Part shown: piece by piece, positions 23,740-34,234 of the stretch | Position numbering within the stretch: the stretch's first letter is position 1 | Layout: each line of letters opens with the position of its first letter | DNA from: Cyathus striatus | Taxonomy: Eukaryota; Basidiomycota; Agaricomycetes; Agaricales; Nidulariaceae | Assembly: GCA_025738555.1 (NCBI GenBank) | Contig: JAOVFP010000017.1 | Location: forward strand, 2,852,001-2,916,000 | Length of the DNA: 64,000 bases | Direction of reading: 5' to 3' | Position numbers and translations under genes: made by a program | The notes under the pieces: generated by a model | Databases searched by the model: none | What the model saw: only the letters and a program-made list of their open reading frames with translations | Told to the model about the DNA's origin: nothing

Positions 23740-24900
23740 GTTCGAGGAATATAACTGTTGTGCATACAATTTGAGTTTTCCTCAAGTTTCATGCATCAAC
23801 TTAAAATAGTACTACTAAAAGTTAATGCTTCCAGCACAACCTCTTGTCCCTTGCCAAGGCCTTTAACACCTCTTCTCTTCTCTTCTTGATCTTCTGTTCC
23901 AGCATTTTTATAAAGTGGTCCAAAAGTGGTCACAGTCTATGCAAAACATTTTGATTTCTACGATATCTTCACATACATACACCTGTTTCACGTGTAGAAT
24001 ACATCGTTTTAAAGCTGTGCTTCTAAGCTTTTAGGATCTGTAATTTTTATGCAAAAATATCGACATGATGTATAGCCAGGCGACCATAGAAGATGGGACC
24101 CATTCAGTTTCAGACACAGCGTTCGGCACCCCTTCGGATTTTCAGTCTGGGAACGCAACGTGACGAGATGCCGCTAGTTGATTGATGTAAGGCTGAACTT
24201 GAAGTCGTGTTTCACCGCAAAACAAGAAATATGCTATATTGAATTGATGCTGGGTGTAAACTATGATACAGGTGTATTGACTACCACTTAACTTGAGGAT
24301 TAGAATCTTGGGGTACTGCAGAATAAGTAGGCTGAATAGCTGTAATGTGGCATGAAAGAAGAATTAGGGGGAATATAGAGCAAATCATGCATTTTGCATA
24401 CATTTTTCTTCTGAATCCAACTCCACGTTCAATGCCAGCTATAGCCCGTAACTTTCATTTATACCTCACCGACCCCCTATTTATATATCGATCACGAGCC
24501 TCTGATAAGATAGGCTTTCGAAATGGAATTTGAAACGTGGCCGACGATTCTTCACGGGCGAACTTCATTGATATGATCATAATGACAGACTCAAGGTGTA
24601 CTTTCAATACTTTCGTAGTAAGTTCTCTAATGCCGGATCCAACACGACTGCAACCATTATTACCGGGTAGTTTAAAGTAAGTTACAGGATTAAAAGGCAT
24701 GCATGCCTGGTAGTCAGCTACGGCTAGTAAAGTTTGATAAGATGAGTACCAGTTGACCTCTGAGTACCGAGAAATAAAAGATTTTTAATATAATGCTCGG
24801 GTGGTCTGATTTCAAAATCGGGAAAATCGAAATTGGGCCGTCCTTCGCGAATCCAAGAATTTAGACAAGTACATATGTATAATACACCGCTAACTGGTAA
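23740..24900. other. Intergenic region, AT-rich
   Basis: 3' flank of the XPF-like gene and of the three-module secreted gene (convergent). The right half (about 24540-24850) resembles 25985-26320, the 3' flank of the next cysteine-rich gene. No gene is supported. Confidence 0.5.
24540..24850. repeat. Diverged 3'-flank duplication, copy A
   Basis: Shares ordered, diverged blocks with 25985-26320 in the same orientation: CCGACGATTCTTCACGGGCGAA versus CCGACGATTCTCCAAGGGTGAA, and later GGGAAAATCGAAATTGG versus GGTGAAATCGATATTCA. Both blocks lie just downstream of minus-strand cysteine-rich genes, which suggests that the two gene units arose by tandem duplication. Confidence 0.5.
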
Positions 24901-25329
24901 CTAGTAACTGGCACCACCTCCACTAACAGGAACAATAGGGTATTTAGGTTGGCAGCAACCCCAACAACCTTCCGAACCACTAGCTTCGTATCCTACAGCA
25001 CAAACAGGCTTTTCAGGCCTGCACTCTTGAGTGCAAATAATTGGCTGAGGCAAGCAGCACCCCCAGCATCCCTCCGATCCGCCGTTAATGTATCCGAAAG
25101 GACAAGTCGGCTTGGTTGCAAGACAGATGTTTCTACACACATCTATCCCTGGCTGGCAGCATCCCCAGCAACCAGGACCTCCGGTAGGTCCTTGTCCTGC
25201 TGGACATATTGGCATGCTTGGACGACATACTGTCGTGCATGCTGTGCCTTGCGGTTCAGGGCTAGGCACGGCGAGGGAGCCACCAACAAAGCCAAGAATC
25301 AAGAGGGAAGTGGCAGACAAAAACTTCAT
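24901..25329 (-). CDS. Secreted cysteine-rich protein with three CWxCC modules
   Basis: A 142-residue single-exon frame. Residues 1-20 are a clear signal peptide (MKFLSATSLLILGFVGGSLA, then VPSPEP). Three tandem modules follow, each with exactly C-x3-C-x6-C-x11-C-W-G-C-C, beginning at ACTTVC, VCRNIC and ICTQEC and ending in GCWGCC. Modules 1-3 share Pro before the third cysteine and GG/GS-E/P-G before CWGCC, and are separated by QPG/LPQP linkers. The tail is VSGGGASY. This is the multi-module member of the family that also has single-module genes at 8277-8498 and 26675-26860. Eighteen cysteines imply a disulfide-rich extracellular protein. I do not recognise a named domain; an effector, cell-wall or adhesive role is speculation. 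Confidence 0.85.
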   Translation of the reverse strand: MKFLSATSLLILGFVGGSLAVPSPEPQGTACTTVCRPSMPICPAGQGPTGGPGCWGCCQPGIDVCRNICLATKPTCPFGYINGGSEGCWGCCLPQPIICTQECRPEKPVCAVGYEASGSEGCWGCCQPKYPIVPVSGGGASY

Positions 25330-25554
25330 GATAGTTCTGGAATATTGATATTAGCATTAATTTTCGGAAGACTGGGATGACTTAAAGACGTACGATCTGG
25401 TGAGTTGAAGTTATGCTTTCAATGCAACAATAACGATCGCAAGCTAAATAATACTCTAGTGAGCTGCCAATTTTATTTTCTGGAAGCTGGGACGAGAGGG
25501 GTTTACCTGATTAGAGTGCTGAGGAGAACAGTACAGATACCGAAAACACTATAG

Positions 25555-25566
25555 TCCTTTTATATA
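25555..25566 (-). promoter_or_regulatory. TATA box of the three-module gene
   Basis: TATATAAAAGG on the minus strand, about 230 bp upstream of the ATG at 25329. The distance leaves room for a leader with a 5'-UTR intron. Confidence 0.5.
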
Positions 25567-25984
25567 TTCCTTACATTAGCCAAGCATCGGTTAAAGTTCA
25601 GGGGAAGAGGGTCAGCCTGACATGTCTTCATCGTAAAGTTAAAGATCCTTAGCAAACGTTTCTCCATGTGGGAAGTAAGTACACTACCGTTAAAAACTTG
25701 GATAGGTGAGCGCCATTTCATCCGGCTTACTTACCTGTTACCCGCACAAGAATTTCAAGTTAAGTGCACTACAAATATATTTGTCGGTGGTAAAATGCAA
25801 GTCGGAATTGTAGTTCCATGCATTCCAGTTTCAATTCTGATAAGTACTTCCATTCCAAAGGAGATGTCTATGCTTTTGAACACTTTGTACTCGTAAGATT
25901 GTCTTGGCAACATTTATTTCTCACCGAGCCCGCATTAATATGTCATACATGAGCGAAAAGTGAAGTCGGATGACAATGACTTTC

Positions 25985-26320
25985 GCAGTTGAAACACTTC
26001 CGACGATTCTCCAAGGGTGAACATCGTGAATTCCGGTGACGAGAACAAGAGGGTGCAAAATGAAAGTCGAGACAAGCGCTTTTGTAGCGATCCGACATTA
26101 CTGGAACCATCATTATGGCGTTGTACCCAGATTGTGCCTAAGTACAGGAAGAGTAATAGTATATAATTATGACGCTCAGCTGATGCTGCAAAGCCTGAGA
26201 GTGATAAGATGCGTATCGGTAACCTTGCCACCCGAGATTTATATTGCTTCGGCTCGAGTGATCCTCACATTCTGATATTGAAAGTCGGTGAAATCGATAT
26301 TCAAAATGGACTTGTGGTTG
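25985..26320. repeat. Diverged 3'-flank duplication, copy B
   Basis: Partner of 24540-24850, lying downstream of the minus-strand gene 26675-26860. The blocks are in the same order and orientation but with heavy substitution. Confidence 0.5.
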
Positions 26321-26674
26321 TAATGTTTCGCTAGCTTGTGAGCTTCAAATGTCTATTATTTGTAGATACTAGCGAGCGGTACGGAATATCTTACTGAATG
26401 GTTAACGAAGTCGAGAACTTTCCAAAAATCGAAACGAAGTTGAAGCAGTACATGGTATATATTGATAAAAAGTTGTCTTCGGTAGATTGTTGCATCCGTC
26501 CGTCTCACGAAATGGTGAGCTTCCCACCCGTTTCCACTGAATGATAACCGACGCCAAGGCAAAATTACTAAGTTGAAATCATGTGTACATATGTCATAAG
26601 TACTCCAACTCGGGCCCATGTCGTTATGCGTTCTGAACAACACACATTAACGTTTACGCGCTACACAACATCAA

Positions 26675-26860
26675 CTAATTATCACTGCAACAGTTCCAGC
26701 ATGGCCCGTTTTGCTCAGCGTGCGATCCGCTTCCGCATGTTGGAGGCTCGGGGAAGCAGGCCTTGGTGCATATACTGGCGCGCGCCTCGATACTACGGCC
26801 CTGGCACTGAGTGGACAGTGCAGCTATCATAAAAATAATGACGGCAGAGAACTGTTTCAT
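26675..26860 (-). CDS. Small secreted cysteine-rich protein, one CWxCC module
   Basis: A 61-residue single-exon frame. Signal peptide MKQFSAVIIFMIAALSTQCQG, with AALSTQCQGRSI identical to the 8277 gene. One module (ICTKAC ... PCWNCC) has the same C-x3-C-x6-C-x11-C-W-x-C-C spacing, and the protein ends three residues later. The leader shares AAGGACCTTTCG followed by TCTAACA with the 8277 leader, so the two genes are recent relatives despite lying 18 kb apart in opposite orientation. A TATA box is at about 27060 on the minus strand. Function unknown; disulfide-stabilised secreted peptide. Confidence 0.75.
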   Translation of the reverse strand: MKQFSAVIIFMIAALSTQCQGRSIEARASICTKACFPEPPTCGSGSHAEQNGPCWNCCSDN

Positions 26861-27758
26861 TTTGTTTGGCTGGCTAGAACGTAATGTTAGAAGAGTCGAA
26901 AGGTCCTTCTAACTTGCTCACATGCAATAAAGAATAACTGAAAAAATAATATCAGTTTTAGAATCGCAACTCCCTGCCTAGATCTCCACATACCAGGTAA
27001 ATAGTTAGCTTGAGGAGGTTGTGAAGTTGTATGTGAACTCTTGAAGGGATGGATACATTATTTATACTTTTCACATAACACAGAAGGGGCAGCCAAGACT
27101 TGTTACTAGTTGACAAAGATCACCAAACTGGGAAGCATGTTGATAATTACCAGCTTCGAGAATCTAGATTTTTGAGATCCGTATCATGCAAACAAGTTCC
27201 GACACCCTGAAACTTGTGGAACATACTATGGATCTACATAAAGCTGAACCTTCAAAGTAACCAGGAGGGGACGGTCAGAGATATGGGTAAATGTAAATTT
27301 GCTTGAGTGCCGTAAAGGACGGGTAAAAGCCAATGTAATTCAGCTTTATAAATTAATATACTTACTTTGGCTAAAATATGGAGTCGAAAGGGAAAAGGCT
27401 TTGAAGAGAGAAGGGACTTACGGGAGTCGAGTAAAGCGCCATTTTCTGTCCTCTTTTCTGTAACTATGCCTTGTATTTGAGGCTTAAAGTCTTTCGAATG
27501 CTTGAAGTTTAACTAAGTTGTTGCTGTCATGCTAGGCAAAAGTTGTTGAAGAAGTGGCAATGAAAAAGTCACTGAGAAAAGTTGGAGAAAAGTTGTTTGC
27601 AACGAACTCACTACATTTATTTGTACGTATTTATTTCAAATGACGTTAGCTTTCGTCTCGACTCTCAGCGGCGGACGCGACCGTAGGAGGGTCTTGTAAA
27701 GTTGTACAGCAGTAACAACCAGTTCCTCCACGTCACCTTATCAGTCTATTCCTTCTTA
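26861..27758. other. Intergenic divergent promoter region
   Basis: Leader and promoter of the 26860 gene (TATA box TATAAATAA on the minus strand at about 27057-27068) and the promoter of the 27759 gene. No other feature is supported. Confidence 0.5.
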
Positions 27759-28535
27759 ATGTCTGCAGCAAAAAGAGAATATGCAGCGACAGTAAAAGCC
27801 ATCGCCACTCAGGGGCAACCACCACTTTTTAAGCAACGCCCACCACGCTGGATACGTTGGGTATGGCTCGGGGTAGCCGCAGATCTTATATTCTTGTGAG
27901 TAATCAACTTCTACTTTGCTTACTACCGACATTCATCTTTAGTAAGTTCTAATTCCGCAATTCTGACGTGGAACCATTGGACAGACCGTGTTCCGGCACC
28001 TCCAACGCCAAACACACCTGACGCCGCTCCGGAAGCTGCTGCTGAAGCCCAGCCGAAATGGGAGCTTCGGCCGACATGGCAACGTGCAGGATTATGCGCA
28101 GTCTTCATTGCATCAGGCTGCGGTATCGCCGGAGGCATACTACACGCCCGCTCTCGCGTCGTTCGCGCCTTAACACTCACACCTAGGACCTTCGAGATCT
28201 CAGCGCAGCCAAAGAAACCGCGGCAGCTTCTCTTCATGCAGACATTCGACCACAAGGAAACCGGAGGATTCTTGATACCACTTAGAATCTGCTCATTGCG
28301 CGAGGGCAGGAGACCAAGCCAGCTTCTCGTCGAGATTGAAGGCAGAAGGGGCGCTTGGGAACTGAACCTCGAGGATGCGACGATTGACGGAAAGCCGAGT
28401 ACTGGCGTGACGGAAGCGCGAAAAGCGTTCCTTGACGAATGGAAAGGAGGGAAGTTGATTGGGACATGGGCGACAGACACAAATTTGGAGAACAGGTGGA
28501 AAAGTGGTCCTGTGACGCGAGTGAAGAAGGTTTGA
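27759..28535 (+). CDS. Two-pass membrane protein, TMEM223-like candidate
   Basis: Two exons with one intron (about 27897-27943; donor TT|GTGAGT, acceptor CTTTAG|TA). The start is ATG 27759 (MSAAKREYAATVKAIATQGQ); the upstream in-frame TTG at 27702 is not a start. Helix 1 is WIRWVWLGVAADLIFLSSNS, then a Pro/Ala-rich loop, then helix 2 RAGLCAVFIASGCGIAGGIL. A soluble C-terminal domain follows (LTPRTFEIS, GGFLIPLRICSLREG, LLVEIEGRRGAWELNLEDA). Two central helices followed by a small beta domain with IPL-x-x-CS and a GRR segment resemble TMEM223, a mitochondrial complex IV assembly factor. This is a similarity of layout plus short motifs, so treat the name as a hypothesis. The 249-residue opposite-strand frame is a shadow. 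Confidence 0.6.
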
Positions 28536-28974
28536 TAGATCAGCCAGTCAGTGGTAAAGAACACTCTGTTCTGCATTTTGTCTTCCTGATTTTGCCTTTC
28601 TGGATGTTTAATAGCATTGAATCCATTCGCACTGCAGCGAGCTGCAAGTTTGAACTGTATCAACAGACGCACGAAATAGCTTTGTGGTAAGATTGGGAAT
28701 TCCTCCGTGCGTCAGCGTACTGCTCCAAGTTCCAACCTGTTGCCAATAAGCTCCATAAACATCGATGGATTGCTCGAGCCCCGGCTGTGATGCGGCGCAT
28801 CACGTTATACGTATTCAACAGGGTAGCGGTGCCTCGGAACCGCTAAGACATCTGGAGTCATCTATTCCAAGGCTTAAGAATGTTACCTCGAAACCATCGT
28901 TTACTGATTCTCAGCGCTTTAAGCAGGTATAACAAGCCTGCCACCCAATACTGTCTTTCGCTGACGCGTCCCCA
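28536..28974. other. Short intergenic region
   Basis: About 440 bp between two co-directional genes, containing the 3' end of the membrane-protein gene and the promoter of the PARG-like gene. Nothing else is seen. Confidence 0.5.
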
Positions 28975-29947
28975 ATGGAGACTAGGTCAATGATGTGGAC
29001 TCAGAAGCCTAGTACCGCGAACGCTAGGAATGGACTTCGCGAGATCGCCGCTTCCACTCTTCAAAAGCTCGACAAGGGTGCATACGAAGTTAATGGAATG
29101 TCCTATGATCTTAAAGAAACTGTGGACACTATGAAAGAGCGCACATTGCTATTTACGGCCGACTCAAGTCTTGCGGAATGGGCTTCTTTCGCCACCACGA
29201 CTGAGCTTGCAACATCGGTTCAGATCATAACGAAGGAGATATCCACGCTGGCAGGAGCATGTCTACTATCAGACATCCTAGCCTCGAGCCCTGTACCCAA
29301 CAACCGAATTGGTATTCTCAACTTTGCCTCTGCAAAGAACCCTGGTGGCGGGTTTCAAAACGGAGCTCAGGCCCAGGTACACTGATACTTGGACCATCTT
29401 ATATTAACTGACAATACTCTAGGAAGAGTCAATAGCAAGGTCTTCAACCCTCTACCCCAGCCTAACAACACCACCAGCACAAAAGTTCTATACCTTGCAC
29501 AAAGCAGACCCAAAAGACGGGTTCTACTCGCACGCTATGATCTACTCCCCTGGTGTTCTTCTAATACGGGACGACAAAGGCGCATGGGAAACACCACTCG
29601 AAGTAGACATCATAACCAGTGCAGCTGTAAACGCCGGCGTGGTCCGACGAAACTTAAAGAGTAACCCGGAACATGAAAACATGATTGAAGATACGATAAA
29701 AGAGCGAATGGCTCGCGTTTTGTATCTCTTTGAAAAGCAAGGTATTCGGAACGTGGTACTTGGCAGTTTTGGCACGGGTGTGTTTCAGAATAGGGTACCG
29801 CTTGTTGCTGATATTTGGAAAGCGCTGCTGGTGGGGGACACTGCAAGGTTTAGACACTCGTTTGATCGTGTTGTATTTGCGGTGCTGGGGAAGGAGACGT
29901 TTGGGGTTTTCGAGCGGACTTTTGATTCTTCTGTTTCTGTGCGATGA
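28975..29947 (+). CDS. Bacterial-type PARG / DUF2263 (TIGR02452) macrodomain protein
   Basis: Two exons, 28975..29376 and 29423..29947, with a 46-bp intron (donor CAG|GTACAC, acceptor CTCTAG|GA), 308 residues. The N-terminal helical part contains REIAASTLQKL and is followed by the macrodomain. The PARG signature GGG-x(6-8)-QEE is assembled across the splice site: exon 1 ends NPGGGFQNGAQAQ and exon 2 begins EESIARSS. Later motifs are FYSHAMIYSPGVLLIRDD, VDIITSAAVNAG and VLGSFGTGVFQN, all expected in the family. These enzymes hydrolyse poly(ADP-ribose) at glycosidic bonds; the two glutamates are present, so catalysis is plausible. Probably cytosolic or nuclear. The start is chosen as the first ATG of the open frame with family-like spacing to the macrodomain. 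Confidence 0.85.
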
Positions 29948-30966
29948 ACGCTGGGGATTAGTTGTGTATTGTGAGTGCTGTTAAATGATTGTCTTCTGCT
30001 ATTGCTTATCGTCTTAGTCAATATACGTTTAGTACGATATAGTGTATGCTATTCTAATACACAAAGTCGTGGCAGCGAGAGAGATAAGACTACAGGGTGG
30101 AAGGTTTTAGATATCTTCTCCGACGGCCCCAACTGCAATGATCTAAGCCCTAGCCCAGAATCTATTAAGGCTAGGTACCCTTGCCGAGCCACCACACTGC
30201 CAGCTTGGTTCCCAGAGTCGCCCGCAGTGAATAGTTTATCCAGTGTGGGTCCTCACAGTAGGTCTCCTACCTCTCAACTATTCTCAGACTCTATTGAATA
30301 ACAACCGCTCAAAAGAACAAGAGTGTATCTTTGCTTAGCCACACCGCAGTCATAGGGCACGATCGCTCCAACGCATGTCTACCTCATGCATCATTTCATG
30401 CATGATGCAGAGGTAAACGAAACGTTCACTGCATTCACTAAGCAAGGTCCATCCTTCGCAGCTGGATCTTCAGCGCAGTATAGGGTCTATAGTACTCGCC
30501 GCAGCAGGATTTTCATGACAGACAACTCGCACAGAACAGATCTTTTTTCTACTGCTTGAGGAACTATCTCTAATTCACCACGCCCCTGCCACGCTTTTTG
30601 AAGTCAGCGGCGAATGCAGATAACGAGTTTCTATATCCGTTCTTCCGTTCTCGAGAACTCCTTCTGCTCCTATGTACGGTCAATTAGAATCCTTATAGAA
30701 CCCGTATTAACGCATTAATCCGACATCAATCCCGCTCGTAATGACATCTCATCTACACTCGTGAGGTATTGATGGATGAAGTATAGATTATGGGTATATT
30801 AAGCTCGACACGTGTGAGCGTTAAAATGGCATGGAGATGCGATAATAATACCGACAACGTTCTTACCTACCCCCTATCTAGTATCCCCTCTATCTTTCTA
30901 TCTTCTACCTTTCACTTTCACTTCCACTTGTACACTCGCCGTTCGCCACTGGTAGCGTCACGTACA
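29948..30966. other. Intergenic region
   Basis: About 1 kb between the PARG-like gene and the first BTB gene. It contains a small imperfect hairpin near 30380-30415. The pyrimidine-rich stretch with TTTCACTTTCACTTCC just before 30967 looks like a basidiomycete core promoter/leader. Confidence 0.5.
30380..30415. repeat. Imperfect inverted repeat (hairpin)
   Basis: TACCTCATGCATCAT and ATGCATGATGCAGAGGTA face each other across a 3-base loop with one bulge. The function is unknown; it could be a terminator-side structure or chance. Confidence 0.45.
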
Positions 30967-31939
30967 ATGCCTGCACTCCACCGCCCTTACGATACGGAGG
31001 AACAGGAGTTCTCACATGTAAAGCACCACAAGGAATTCTACCTCATCGGGGGAGATTTACATTTACTCGTCCGCTCCCTCCCTGCTTCCACATGTAACAA
31101 TACTAACAGCAAAAAGTAAAGGCAAAAGACACGCTCTTCCGTGTGCATGGATACTTTTTCGCGCGCGAGTCACCAAAGTTCAACAAGATGATCATGGTCC
31201 CCGTCTCTCCGGGGAAGAAAAGGGAAGGGACTTCAGACTCGAACGCTATCAAGGTCGACGCAGAGCCAGAGGAACTGGCTGTATTTCTAAGAATCTTTTA
31301 TAACCCGTTCGTCCTTCTCCTTTCTTTGATTAGTATGGAGAGGTTAACAAGAACAATAGAAAGTTCAGCGTATACGAATGGTCCAACGTCTCGGACTGGC
31401 TCACTATCCTCTCCCTCTCCGAACGTTGGACATTCCCCGAAATAACAAAACTGGCCATTCGGGAACTACACAAACACGACATGCCCACTGTGCGCCGGCT
31501 GGCGCTATACAAAAAGTACAATGCGGACACACTCTTCCTCGTCCCTTTGATTTCGGAATTGTGTTCGCGGGACGCACCGTTGGCGTTGGAGGAGGGAATG
31601 GAGTTGGGGATGGAGATGGCTATTCTTATTGGGCAGGCGAGGGAGAGGTTGAGGGCGAACCCCGCGGATGAGGGACGGAGTCCGTTGCCTAGTGGGATGG
31701 GGAGACGGGAGGTGGATACGGCGGTGCTGGAAATGTTTGGTATCGCGCCGGATTATTATCCGCCATTTGGGGCGGGGGATGCGTCGCCGGATACACCTAC
31801 GGGTATGCTACCTAGCTGAGATTTCAGACATGTACTAATCATGCCGCCTGTTCTAGCGTCTTCGAGTAGAACACTCAGACCACCCGCGCAAAACGGGTTT
31901 AATGGGAAAGCTGGACGTAAGTACGGGAGAGCGTCATGA
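30967..31939 (+). CDS. BTB/POZ domain protein 1
   Basis: Four exons. Exon 1 encodes HKEFYLIGGDLHLL and the intron removes GTCCGCTCC...AACAG. Exon 2 continues KDTLFRVHGYFFARESPKF and ends FLRIFYNP. Exon 3 begins KFSVYEWSNVSDWLTILSLS and runs to 31802, and the last exon (31857..31939) encodes SSSRTLRPPAQNGFNGKAG and a basic end. The pattern EFY...LF.VH..FF.RES..F, then PEELAVFLRIFYNP, is the BTB fold as found in large Agaricomycete families, followed by a helical region (WTFPEITKLAIREL). BTB proteins often serve as Cul3 ubiquitin-ligase adaptors or oligomerisation modules; the partner here is unknown. BTB2 downstream has the same exon plan. Confidence 0.8.
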
Positions 31940-32925
31940 GCATTATGGTTCGGAGGGTTGCATTAGTTTCGATTGGGTTCATTGTTCTGCTATCGTTTTC
32001 TCGCTACTTCATTGTTGTATCTTTAGTCGTGTAATTGCATAATAAATAATCTTGTTCTACCTGGTTTCACGTATGTAATATCAACGACTCTGGAATCGAA
32101 TCATTAAATCGATTATGAAGGCGTGTATGAATGCTATGCAGACACGAGTAGTTGTTAGATTCGAGTCAACGGACTTACGGCGGAACAAAAAGTTGATGAA
32201 TTATGGCCATGGGAGAGTTGATTAATTTCGGAGTTGTGGTTTTGAAGACGTTATTGATTATTCTCATTGTCCTTGGAGCATTCTTCCCTTCTTCCCACCC
32301 ATTAGCGGGTGCCGCTGGACAGTGCGGACAATGCACATGGGGCGCAATCTCCGCTGTGCAAAGTATAGGGCGAGGTGTGCAAAGTGGCGGAATTTACGTG
32401 TCGATGGGTAGGAATAGGGGAGAACATGAGGGGGACCGGGAGGAGCACCGGTTTCTTATTTGCATCAAACGATTATCGGATCGACGGACGACAAGCGATA
32501 TTTCACACGCTTTCTTATGTCTGTTCTTCCGTCTTCCTCAATCCCAGTATCCTAGTATCCCTGCATCCCTGCATCCCCCAGGCCCCAGTACTACAGCAAT
32601 CTACAACTCTTCAAAGATACTTGCTGCCACTCATATCTCCTAGCCACAAGTCACAAAACGGCTCCGTAGCAATGCCCCGATCACAGTGCAGAAACCACGC
32701 TCTGGTTACGTTGCACACGTCTGGCGGCAGCCTCGTGTAGATCGGACAAGAGCCCTGCCTATAAAACAAAAACAAAAACGTGTTTTATAAAAACGAAAAA
32801 AAATTACACGTGTTCGCCCTCAAGCCCTGGATTCAAATACCGAGTATCTACGACGCAAAATCATAAGCGAACCCACCCCCCTCTCTCTCCCATCTCTCGC
32901 ACAACAGGCGGAACTCCTCCTCGCC
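31940..32925. other. Intergenic region between BTB1 and BTB2
   Basis: A 146-codon frame at 32203..32643 starts with a hydrophobic stretch, but later composition is unstructured and no splice signals or homology support it. The stretch 32757-32810 is A-rich with ACGTGTTTTATAAAAACG. Pyrimidine-rich promoter sequence precedes 32926. Confidence 0.45.
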
Positions 32926-34234
32926 ATGTCTCACCGCAACTCAGCCTCGGGCTCTTTCGTCTCTGTCGTCCGCCATGAAGAATTTTATATCAATGGAGGC
33001 GATTTGTATTTCCTTGTACGCCATTTATCTCTTACTATTAGCATCACCGCAGCTGACAATCATCATAGATTGACAATGTACAATTTAGAGTCCACAGATA
33101 CTTTTTCGAACGCGAGTCGTCGTACTTCCGCGGGAAACTCACAACCCCCGCTTCACCAGGCGCAAGCCGTCTAGGTGTCAACGAATCCTCTGCCATAATC
33201 CTCGAAGGCGTTCGACCGGTCGAATTCGCCAAATTCCTCTGGGTGTTCTACAACCCGTACGTTACCTTCCTTCTTAACCTTCCCAAATAATAAGCCCCAC
33301 ACAGGAGATACTCCCTCTACAAAGCCCCAATAGAAGACTGGATGACAATCCTCTCGCTCTCCCACCGCTGGACATTCCCCGAGGTCAAATCCCTCGCCGT
33401 GCGCGAAATGGAAAAACTGCCCTGTCCAGACATCGACCGCATCGTCGCATACCACTCCAGCGACGTCGACCGCAACCTCCTCATCCCGCGTTACGCCGCC
33501 CTCTGCGAACGTGAAGAACCCCTAACGCTCCCTGAAGGTCTTCAACTAGGCATGGAGACTACTCTCATGATCGCCCGAGCGAGAGAGTACGCAAGAGCAA
33601 ACGTGACAGCGAACGGCCTGCGCAGTCCGACCGTGTCGAATGTGCGAGGAAGCGAGCTGAACAAGATTGTTAGGGAATTATTTGGGATTCCAGTGCCGGT
33701 TATCGCTTCTCCTGATGATGACCCCATCTCTCCAGGTGGATTGGTGACGCCCCCTCGTCATAACGTCTTTCTGCTGGCTAACTCTTTCTCTGTTTCATAG
33801 TCCCTTCCCCCGTCGATAATGGACATACCGCCGAGCCGCACATCAACGGCAACACCAACAGCACCAGCTCCTCCTCAGGAGAACCACACCTCAACGGCAC
33901 CCGCACCGGCTCAGGAGCAAGTAAGCCAACCCTCCCCGCCGTTAACACCTCCAGCACCTCCGGTGCTCCAGAAACTAACGGCAGCGGAGAAGAAGCTTCA
34001 GGCAAAGAAGGGTCGGAACCAGCCGCAGCAACAACAGCAACAGCAGCGCCAGAAACCCCCGCCTCCGTCCCCGTCCCCGTTGAAGAAGGAAGTGGAGGTC
34101 CCACCCCCATCGCTAAAGACCTCTTTGGCTCCTCTACGGAGGATGGTGCCACCCGCCCTGGGACACCTGTTGGGACTACCCCTCGGGGAGGAAGGAGGGG
34201 AGGGGCAGGGAAAAATGCGAGGGGGGGACGGTGA
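32926..34234 (+). CDS. BTB/POZ domain protein 2 with Ser/Thr/Pro-rich tail
   Basis: Four exons: 32926..33015, 33069..33256, 33305..33735 and 33801..34234 (380 residues). Exon 1 ends GGDLYFL, exon 2 starts IDNVQFRVHRYFFERESSYF and ends FLWVFYNP, exon 3 starts RYSLYKAPIEDWMTILSLS; these match BTB1 position by position. The last intron (33736..33800) moves the frame into a Ser/Thr/Gly/Pro-rich tail ending GGRRGGAGKNARGGR, similar in composition to the BTB1 end. Another frame (33819..34841) is open through the same DNA, so the true 3' end is uncertain; retaining the last intron would end the protein at 33800. Role as for BTB1: probable protein-interaction or Cul3 adaptor. Confidence 0.7.

Larger units (their letters stand above)
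25330..26674. other. Intergenic region between the two minus-strand cysteine-rich genes
   Basis: Holds the promoter and leader of the 25329 gene and the 3' flank of the 26860 gene. Its part 25985-26320 resembles 24540-24850. No further coding region is supported. Confidence 0.5.

Noticed and set aside
27702..27758. Longer start for the TMEM223-like protein
   Set aside because: The codon at 27702 is TTG; ATG 27759 is the first proper start.
27923..28672. 249-codon minus-strand frame
   Set aside because: Antisense to the two-exon membrane protein, which has matched splice sites and membrane helices; the antisense frame has no motif.
32203..32643. 146-codon frame with hydrophobic start
   Set aside because: The rest is unstructured, there is no splice or homology support, and it contains ordinary intergenic composition.
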